From NCBI GenBank assembly GCA_015061575.1, contig SUWF01000017.1, positions 1-60,183 of the forward strand: a DNA stretch of 60,183 nucleotides. Reading direction: 5' to 3'. Positions within the stretch are counted from its first letter, which is position 1. Each line of letters starts with the position of its first letter. Source of the stretch: Lentisphaerota bacterium. GTDB lineage: Bacteria; Verrucomicrobiota; Lentisphaeria; Victivallales; Victivallaceae. The notes under the pieces are model-generated. The model did no database searches. It was not told the origin of the DNA and was given only the letters and a program-made list of their open reading frames with translations. The position numbers and the translations under genes were made by a program. Shown here in pieces: positions 53,501 to 60,183 of this stretch.

Positions 53501-54277
53501 ATGATGAACCATCGCAAAAACTCAAACTCCCATCAACGTTTCACGCTGATCGAACTTCTGGTCGTAATTGCTATAATTGCAATTCTGGCAGCGATGCTGC
53601 TGCCGGCGCTTTCGGCGGCCCGGGAAAGTGCCCGCAATGCCAATTGCATATCCAAACTCAAGCAACTTTCACTGGCAGAATTTTCCTACGCCTCCGTCAA
53701 CAAAGATTACATTGCTTATCCGGGACCCGGCAAAGCCAGCGACAAGGGTCTGCACTGCAACCCCAGTTTTGACCTTTCAGGCTACAAAACCAGCAACAAT
53801 TCCAGCTGGTGCAAACTCATTGATGGAGGTTTTCTGGGCGAAGATATCGATCTGGCTACCGCCACCGATGCCGAAATCGCCGCCTTGCGGGAACGTTTGC
53901 TCAAATGCCCCAGTGCCACTGAAGGCGATCTTTATTCGTCCAGCCGCAACAGCTATTTGCGGATCTATTCGCCCAACAATATTCTTAACAGTGCCAATAA
54001 AGACAGCGGTCACACCGGCCGTTCGCTGATGGGCCGTGACAATCCCGGCAGCTGTATTTATGTTGATATCAACTACGGTTATGCCGAATACAACGGTTGG
54101 ACAAGTGCTGTGGCTTGTCACCCCAAAACCAACAATGTAGCCTATCTGGGCGGCTATGTAAGCAGCAAAGCTTCCCGCCAGAATTCCAAAGGCGGCTGGT
54201 GTCCCCGGCAGAATCCGTGGCAGGCGATCTATTTTGACGATTACACCACCGGCGAAGAAGGCGGTTTCTGGCAGTGA
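53501..54277 (+). CDS. Lentisphaerota-type pseudopilin
   Basis: 258 residues with leader [68 protein letters not shown] and the body motifs [22 protein letters not shown] and [21 protein letters not shown] before the start. Only about 50 bp after the regulator gene and 37 bp before the big secreted protein. Resembles A and B of the recombinase locus in the VNKDYI region. Confidence 0.88.
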   Translation: MMNHRKNSNSHQRFTLIELLVVIAIIAILAAMLLPALSAARESARNANCISKLKQLSLAEFSYASVNKDYIAYPGPGKASDKGLHCNPSFDLSGYKTSNNSSWCKLIDGGFLGEDIDLATATDAEIAALRERLLKCPSATEGDLYSSSRNSYLRIYSPNNILNSANKDSGHTGRSLMGRDNPGSCIYVDINYGYAEYNGWTSAVACHPKTNNVAYLGGYVSSKASRQNSKGGWCPRQNPWQAIYFDDYTTGEEGGFWQ

Positions 54278-54314
54278 TCGGCTCTATCGGGTATTTTCAG
54301 GAGATCAAAAATAT

Positions 54315-57300
54315 ATGTTTTCTGGCAAGCTTATAACTGCCGGACTGCTGGCGGGCTGTATCATAGCAGCTCCGCTGGCGGCCTCCGGAAAAAGTCAAAT
54401 TCTGCTCAAACATAATTTCAACCGCAGTACTGAAGGCTGGATAACTCCGTCGCACTGGCAGTGGAACGGTAAAACCGAACGCTCCCCGGAGGGCTATATG
54501 ATCCTCAAGCCAACGGCCCAAAAACCGGGCAGCAGCTTGTGGGGACGCAGCTATACGGTCAGCAATGCCCAAAATGTGCGGGGGCAGCAGTTGGAATTAT
54601 CCTGCAAAGTCCGGGGTACCGGTCAGGTCAAACTGGGCGCCATGTACCGGGTTTTGCAGGCGGGCAAATCCAAGTGGCATAAATCTGCAAGTGTACAGCT
54701 TACGGATCAATGGCAAATCATCACCCTGCCGATGGATTTCAGCAAACTGGATGTATCGACCTACTGGATGCAGCTGGAAATCACCGGCCCCGGGCAAGTT
54801 GAATTTGACGATGTAACAGTGAAAAGCCTTGCCAAGTCAGCGCAAACTTCGATCCGGGGGACTTCACACATCCTCCGGCATGTTCAAAACACCCCCTTTG
54901 CGGATGTGGTATTCAAAACCAGTGAACCGGATGCGGAATTTGCTGTTTTTGCCGGTACCGGCGCAACTGCCGATGCCCCGACCATGCTCAAAAGCGATGC
55001 GCAGGGCCGTCTGACCGTCCCCGGCAGACTTATTCAAGTCCGGAGCGATGGTCAAGCGTTGGTCACGGCCGCACGCAACGGCGTAACGGCTTCTACGGCC
55101 ATAGAATTGATCTCGCAGGATGAATACAGCCAACTGGATGCGGCGGCACAAAAAGTGAAGTTCGCTTCTCCCCGCAGCATAGTTTGCATTGCCGACAGTT
55201 TGTGGGACTTTGACCGGGGTATGAACAGTGCCGATGAATTGTCGTTCTGGCTCAATAAATATAACGCCAATACAATCAAACTGCACAACTTTGCCGTGGC
55301 CGGCGACAGTATTGCCAATGTTGAACGCCGGCTCAATCAGCAGCAGACCGCCGGTAAAAAATGGGTGGTCTATAAACCGATGCTGGATAAAAATCTCAAT
55401 CCCGATATTGTATTTATCCAGTTGGGACACAACGATACCCGGGCATTTTGCAGCGATAATTTTGCCACGCCGCTCATTACGCCAGCCGAACAGGAACGCT
55501 GTTTTGACCGGGTGCTTACCCATCTGCGGAGAATGTGGCCGAACAGCCGGATAATATTGGTTACGCCCGTAGCCAACGATACAGATTATCTTAACAAAAA
55601 AGCGGCCCGGGAATTGAAAAAAAGCTCCCGCGTATGGCGCTTTGGCGACCGGGACAAGGTGCTTGATTATATAAAAACGCTGCACAAAATCGCCGGCAAA
55701 CACCAGCTGGAAGTGCTGGATGTTTTTACGCCGATGAGCCAAATCAAAGAACGGATGCGCTTCTTCCGGCCCGATGGCGTACATCTGCTGCGTCCGGGCT
55801 ACCGGCTGTTAGCGTTGGAAATCATGCGCTATCTGGCAAGTCATCCGCAAGGTCCGGCGATCCTGGCGCCGAAGGCTCCTGCACCCGTCCGGGGCAGATT
55901 TGTTTTGCAGAATTTGCCCGAAAATTCCCCCAAAAGTATACTGCCGCAGCAGATTTCTGCTCAGGATGGGGGGCGCAAACTTTCAGCTTTCGGCAAGGTA
56001 AAGAGTGCTTCAGACGGTTCCCTGCGCTTTGACGGCGCCACCACCGGCCTGGCGCTGAATGACTCCATGCAGCTGGATGTCAACCAAGGTATAACTTTCA
56101 GTGCCACGGTCAAAAACCGTTCGCTCCCCGGCGACAATCATTTGAAACGGGTCTTTGCCTCCTACTTTTTCAAGCATCAGCAAATCCTCTTCTGCCGCAA
56201 GGGCCGTCAGCTTTACTTCAACTTTTTTGCCAACAACAACTGGGGGAGCGATCTCTACAGCGGAGATGTTTTTGAAGAAGATTTCGGCAAAGAAAGCTAT
56301 CATCATGTAACTGCCACTGTCCGTCACCACTATGTACGCAGTCAGGGCGAAGACTGGCTGGAAGCCAAACTGTATTTGGACGGCGAACTGGTTGCTCAAA
56401 AACGTTACCCCAACATGCGGGTCGATAACAGCCGTTTTCCGTTGGAAATCGGTACTGCCAGCTCGCTGAGCAGCGTCTGGCACTCCAAAGCGGACTTTGC
56501 CGAAGTCGAGATTTTCGACCGGGCACTGACCGAAGACGAGGTCGAAGAACTCTTTTTCCGGCAGAAAATGGTCAGTAAAAAGCGTTCCGGAGTTATTGCC
56601 GGTGATGCCGAAGTTTTTCTTAAACAGCTCAAGCTGCCGGAGCACGAACTTTCGTCCCTGCGCAATCTGGCCCGGAGCGGGGTCAAACTTGATGAGCTGA
56701 AAAAATATGCCGCCGCTCCGCAAAAATACTTCCGGACCCTGCCGGGCAAAGAGTCGCTCCTGACACTGTTTACCCCGGCGGGCGCCGTTCGGATCATATC
56801 CTGGTACGACCGCCATACCCGCCGGGAACTTTTGAGTTACGATGCGGCATTTTTCAGTCTGGAAGGTCGTTTCAATGGCAAACGGGTGGTGCTTTCGCCC
56901 TTGTCGGAATCGGTCAAATCGGATTTTCTGCAGCCCGTCCGACAACAAGATGGCCGCTGGAGCTTTACGATCCAAAGCACTTTGGCGGACGATGCAGTTG
57001 CCCAATGCCGTTATCAGTTTGTCCAAGACCGCATTGAACTGCAAGTATCATTAGACAACCGCAATAAAAATTTACATTTTTCTTATTTGAACCAGCCGGA
57101 TGTGCGCTTGAATCCTTTGCAAACAACTGTTGATCACCTGCTGGTGCCGATCATGTCCGGCGTGGCTTATCCGGCAGCGTCGGCCAATGGAGCGCATTTT
57201 TCGGACGTCTATCCGCGCGGCTCGGCCTCCATGCAGCTGGGTGCCTACTACGATGGGGCAAGCGGCGTTTACTGGACAACGCTGGATCCGACTGCCGGAT

Positions 57301-59276
57301 TCAAAAAATTTAATTTCAGTGCCGGGCGCAAACGTATTTCTGCATCGGCAGCGTGGCCGATCCCCGGAGCTTCTGCTTCGCCGGAACGGAATTTTACCCC
57401 CAAGGGGCCCGCGGCGCTGGAGCTTTTCCGGGGAAATTGGTACGATGCCGGATTGCTCTACCGCAAGGATCTGCAGAATATGCGCCCGCTCTGGTGGCGG
57501 CCAACCTTGCCCAATACCGATACACCGCAGTGGTTCCGCAACAACGCATTTGTCATCCGGCGTCTGCCCGGCACGCAGGACGATATACCGATACTGCGGC
57601 AGCTGCGGGATTTTCTGGAAAATAAATTTCTGGTGGAGTGGCAGCACGACAAAGCCAGCAATCAATATTCTCCGATGATGCGCATGTCGCCGGAAACAGT
57701 TGCCTGGATAAGAGATATGCACCAGCTGGGTTTAAAAACCATTCCCTACACCGATCCCCGATTGTGGCAGGTCTTCGACCGCCGCGATGAAGATACCATG
57801 TTCAGTAAAGTGGTGCGGCCGCACTGCATTGTGGAAGATGGCAAATTGCTGATCGAACGCTACGAAAACCGCCCCTGCGGGGTGGTATGCGCCGTATCGC
57901 CCTATATTCAGCAGATGATGCAGCAGATGATGTTCAATTTGATAAATGTTGGATTTGACGGTATTTACGCCGATCAGGTCGGCGCCGCCCGGCCGCATCT
58001 TTGTGAAGTATCCGCCCACGGTCATGCCGTGCGTGACGGCAGCAGTCACTTCATATCCGGCTGGGTACCCATGTTTGATAAAGTCCGCAAACAGTGGCAA
58101 AAAAGTGCGCCGTCAGCGATCCTGGCCACCGAAGATAACGCCGAACACTGCGTCGGCATGATGGATGCCATGCTGCCGTGGCGGTGGATGTATGAACATC
58201 AGGTTCCGCTCTACTGCCTGGTCTACTCCGGCCGCACCCAGTTCATCGGCCGGGAGCCGGATTGCGAAGAACCCAAAGCCATCTACCCCAAAGCCGCCAC
58301 CCAGCTGGTCAACAGTGAACAAATCGGCTACATAGAACATCAGCTGGCCACTTCGCCGCTGCGCAATACCTACCGGGTATTCCTCAAGCAGCTGATCCAC
58401 TTACGCTTGGCCATGCTGGACTTTTTCAACTGCGGCATGATGAGCCGCCCGCCGCAATTCGACCGTCCCTGGAGCCGGGAAACACTGATCTGGGGCGTGC
58501 GTGGCACCGGGAGTGTAACCAGCGAAGCAGTGCTTTCAAGCGCTTGGCAACTGGATAAATTGCAAGCTATTGTGCTGGTCAATCATACCGATCAACTCCA
58601 GCAAAACACGCTGCGTTACCAGCTTTTGTCCCCCCAAAATCAAATATCGGTCTGGCGTTCTACCACCCATGAAGTGCAAAAACTTACCGCCGATGCCCAA
58701 CTGAAGCTGCCGTTTTCGCTGCCGCCACGCAGCAGTATGCTCATCATTGCCGCTCCGGAAAAATTCGATCTTGCCCGACAAACCAGGCAGATAAATGAGC
58801 GTTTCAAAGTTATTGTGCAAGCTCCGCAAACGCCGGATCTCTTTGCGATCGATCCCGGCAAAATGCGCAACACCAATGCCGGAGCGGCAACTGATTGGCA
58901 CCATGCCCGCCATGCAGCGGCAGTTTCCGGAGCCCGGCTGGATGAACCCCGCAACCAGATCAACTGGATCCGGGATGCCGTAGTCAGTGTCGGCACCGTA
59001 GATTTTGCCGACGGCAGTGCGCAAATTCTGGAAGCGACCTTCGCAGCGCCGCCACGCAGCGGACTGGGCAAAGCGGAATTTTACATCGACGATTTGCAGA
59101 GCAAAAATAAATTTGCCGAATTTGTCTTTGATCAGAAAAGTTTTCTGACCGACTCCTGGAATACTTTCCGGAGCCGTCAGCAAAAAATCAATCAGAAAAT
59201 CACCGGACAACACCGGGTATTTATCAAACTGGAAGGCAGCTCGTTCTGCAATCTGCAAAGCTGGCGCATGAAATAA
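54315..59276 (+). CDS. Very large multidomain secreted protein: CBM-like, SGNH esterase, LamG, glycoside-hydrolase-like (DUF6259)
   Basis: 1653 residues from ATG 54315 (AGGAG upstream); signal peptide LITAGLLAGCIIAAPLAAS. Residues ~26-165 a CBM-like sandwich; ~285-510 an SGNH/GDSL esterase (VCIADSLWDFD with Ser, VFIQLGHNDTRAF, PDGVHLLRPGYRLLAL with Asp and His); ~565-755 a LamG/concanavalin domain (ALNDSMQLDVNQGITFSATV, EVEIFDRALTEDEVEELFF); from ~800 a large hydrolase-like region with GNWYDAGLLYRKDL, VEWQHDKASNQ, TIPYTDPRLW, DGIYADQVGAARP, LATEDNAEHCVG, characteristic of DUF6259 proteins of this group; then a beta C terminus. Likely removes acyl groups and cleaves a polysaccharide. Regulated with the preceding pseudopilin. 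Confidence 0.75.
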   Translation: MFSGKLITAGLLAGCIIAAPLAASGKSQILLKHNFNRSTEGWITPSHWQWNGKTERSPEGYMILKPTAQKPGSSLWGRSYTVSNAQNVRGQQLELSCKVRGTGQVKLGAMYRVLQAGKSKWHKSASVQLTDQWQIITLPMDFSKLDVSTYWMQLEITGPGQVEFDDVTVKSLAKSAQTSIRGTSHILRHVQNTPFADVVFKTSEPDAEFAVFAGTGATADAPTMLKSDAQGRLTVPGRLIQVRSDGQALVTAARNGVTASTAIELISQDEYSQLDAAAQKVKFASPRSIVCIADSLWDFDRGMNSADELSFWLNKYNANTIKLHNFAVAGDSIANVERRLNQQQTAGKKWVVYKPMLDKNLNPDIVFIQLGHNDTRAFCSDNFATPLITPAEQERCFDRVLTHLRRMWPNSRIILVTPVANDTDYLNKKAARELKKSSRVWRFGDRDKVLDYIKTLHKIAGKHQLEVLDVFTPMSQIKERMRFFRPDGVHLLRPGYRLLALEIMRYLASHPQGPAILAPKAPAPVRGRFVLQNLPENSPKSILPQQISAQDGGRKLSAFGKVKSASDGSLRFDGATTGLALNDSMQLDVNQGITFSATVKNRSLPGDNHLKRVFASYFFKHQQILFCRKGRQLYFNFFANNNWGSDLYSGDVFEEDFGKESYHHVTATVRHHYVRSQGEDWLEAKLYLDGELVAQKRYPNMRVDNSRFPLEIGTASSLSSVWHSKADFAEVEIFDRALTEDEVEELFFRQKMVSKKRSGVIAGDAEVFLKQLKLPEHELSSLRNLARSGVKLDELKKYAAAPQKYFRTLPGKESLLTLFTPAGAVRIISWYDRHTRRELLSYDAAFFSLEGRFNGKRVVLSPLSESVKSDFLQPVRQQDGRWSFTIQSTLADDAVAQCRYQFVQDRIELQVSLDNRNKNLHFSYLNQPDVRLNPLQTTVDHLLVPIMSGVAYPAASANGAHFSDVYPRGSASMQLGAYYDGASGVYWTTLDPTAGFKKFNFSAGRKRISASAAWPIPGASASPERNFTPKGPAALELFRGNWYDAGLLYRKDLQNMRPLWWRPTLPNTDTPQWFRNNAFVIRRLPGTQDDIPILRQLRDFLENKFLVEWQHDKASNQYSPMMRMSPETVAWIRDMHQLGLKTIPYTDPRLWQVFDRRDEDTMFSKVVRPHCIVEDGKLLIERYENRPCGVVCAVSPYIQQMMQQMMFNLINVGFDGIYADQVGAARPHLCEVSAHGHAVRDGSSHFISGWVPMFDKVRKQWQKSAPSAILATEDNAEHCVGMMDAMLPWRWMYEHQVPLYCLVYSGRTQFIGREPDCEEPKAIYPKAATQLVNSEQIGYIEHQLATSPLRNTYRVFLKQLIHLRLAMLDFFNCGMMSRPPQFDRPWSRETLIWGVRGTGSVTSEAVLSSAWQLDKLQAIVLVNHTDQLQQNTLRYQLLSPQNQISVWRSTTHEVQKLTADAQLKLPFSLPPRSSMLIIAAPEKFDLARQTRQINERFKVIVQAPQTPDLFAIDPGKMRNTNAGAATDWHHARHAAAVSGARLDEPRNQINWIRDAVVSVGTVDFADGSAQILEATFAAPPRSGLGKAEFYIDDLQSKNKFAEFVFDQKSFLTDSWNTFRSRQQKINQKITGQHRVFIKLEGSSFCNLQSWRMK

Positions 59277-59287
59277 AGGAGTTGAGA

Positions 59288-60061
59288 ATGTCTGTAAAAT
59301 CTTTTTTCAGCAATTTAATGCTGCTGTTGTTCATCATTCCGGCCACTGCAGCCGACCCGATGGCCACATACAACGCTCAAGGCGACTGGTACGATGTAAA
59401 AAATGATTATTACCGCTGCAGCTTTTATAATGGATGCATGTATCCGGTATGGTTTTACAGCAGCGATGGTAAAAAGGAATTTCCCCGGGGATTCCTGCTG
59501 GATTGGATCAAAAAATCCACTGCCGATGATACGCAGCTGCATTATCTGCACAACGACCGCTTTGCCGAAGTGAAGATTATCGAAAATACTCCGGAAAAAT
59601 TGGTTGTGGAGTGCATCGGCAAATTCTGCAAAGATACCACCCGTTTCCCCAACGTGACCGCCCGTTACCGCTACACGCTCAAACGCAATTCCCCACTCAT
59701 ACTGCTGGAAGGTGTTTTGAGCTGCAGTGCGCCGGAAAAACAGCCGCCTTGTAAGGTCTATCTGGGGGTGCTGGCGTTCCGGCATCAGCCGTTTGAAACT
59801 ATCCGCTTGGACAGTCAGGCCCCGCAGCCCTTCCGGATAAACGGCCAGCCGCCGGAAACTTTCCGTGCGCAGCAAGGTATAGTACTGACCGACAACAATG
59901 GTTTGAGCGTGGGCGTAAACGGTTCAGCCGTCAGTTGGAACAATGCTTTTGACCGCTACTTTACCTATATTACCCGCAGCATGTCCAAAACTGAACGCCG
60001 CTGGGACGGCAAGCAAAAGCTTCGCTTTTCGATCAAGTTCAGTTTTGACGGACAAAATTAA
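59288..60061 (+). CDS. Small secreted protein, probable glycan-active beta protein
   Basis: 257 residues from ATG 59288 (AAAGGAG 5 nt upstream; an upstream TTG was rejected). Signal peptide FFSNLMLLLFIIPATAAD. The rest looks all-beta (DYYRCSFYNGCMYPVWFYSSDGKKEFPRGFLLDW, TARYRYTLKRNSPLILLEGVLSC, VYLGVLAFRHQPFETIRLD). Similar to the beta-sandwich domains of polysaccharide lyases or heparinase-type enzymes, but no catalytic motif is recognised. Follows the large protein by 11 bp, same operon. The last ~120 bases of the window show nothing. Confidence 0.5.
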   Translation: MSVKSFFSNLMLLLFIIPATAADPMATYNAQGDWYDVKNDYYRCSFYNGCMYPVWFYSSDGKKEFPRGFLLDWIKKSTADDTQLHYLHNDRFAEVKIIENTPEKLVVECIGKFCKDTTRFPNVTARYRYTLKRNSPLILLEGVLSCSAPEKQPPCKVYLGVLAFRHQPFETIRLDSQAPQPFRINGQPPETFRAQQGIVLTDNNGLSVGVNGSAVSWNNAFDRYFTYITRSMSKTERRWDGKQKLRFSIKFSFDGQN

Positions 60062-60183
60062 AATAGATTTCACAGAAATCCCATAATTTCTTAAAAATGG
60101 TGTTTTGGGACATAGTTTGAGCGTGGGTTCGCTTGAAAAAAGTCACCCCCTTTTGTCAAATCCTTGTTTTTGAGTTCAAATGT

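Noticed and set aside
1..60183. tRNA and rRNA genes
   Set aside because: No cloverleaf-like conserved arms (GGTTCGAATCC type) or rRNA sequence were noticed in the intergenic spaces; a covariance search was not possible.

Overview
The window looks like a chromosomal segment from a Lentisphaerota bacterium (Victivallales-like). The main reason is the repeated presence of single-gene prepilin-type proteins with a nearly invariant [16 protein letters not shown] head and divergent bodies, sitting beside secreted glycan-active proteins. A four-helix-bundle protein with the C-terminal suffix domain and the multi-domain SGNH/LamG/hydrolase protein fit the same group. The assignment is by recognition only; no database search was possible.

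Layout. 1-3.3 kb: the end of a carbohydrate-active protein, then a minus-strand group (endonuclease/phosphatase fold, xseA, M50 protease, NIF3/CutA-like protein). 3.4-9.2 kb: a plus-strand operon of five type II secretion-like pseudopilins (G, H, I, J and an oversized K); the I-like gene carries a frameshift. 9.2-17 kb: a visibly AT-richer minus-strand surface-polysaccharide operon (glycosyltransferases, Wzx-type flippase, DUF2304, HPr-kinase-like protein) with a pentanucleotide repeat inside a coding region. 17-19.7 kb: a phosphoesterase and an MFS transporter. 19.8-26.6 kb: a minus-strand glycan operon (secreted 909-aa protein, two pseudopilins, LamG-like protein, MFS transporter). 26.7-42.9 kb: mostly housekeeping genes (ruvC, ribF, coaD, rpe, uvrC, recF, dnaN, purQ, nrdR, pheA, cysteine-desulfurase-like). 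43-49 kb: a rearranged accessory region. 49-52.2 kb: nrdG-nrdD under a promoter with two NrdR-box-like sites. 52.4-60 kb: a GntR-type regulator followed by a pseudopilin, a 1653-aa multidomain glycan-active protein and a small secreted protein.

The standout is 44.6-48.0 kb. Two related pseudopilin genes face each other in inverted orientation around a large serine recombinase. One (minus strand) has a perfect-consensus promoter, a ribosome binding site and a complete prepilin head. The other (plus strand) has lost promoter, start and processing site. It joins the shared sequence exactly where an 89-bp perfect inverted repeat begins. Inverting the segment between the repeats would move the promoter and head onto the silent gene. 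I therefore read this as a recombinase-encoded pseudopilin switch. This is inference from sequence layout, not shown to move.

Next to the switch lie an intact four-helix-bundle gene flanked by imperfect inverted repeats made of GTACGGA units, two partial copies of the same unit, and two genes truncated at unit boundaries, which suggests a small mobile element.
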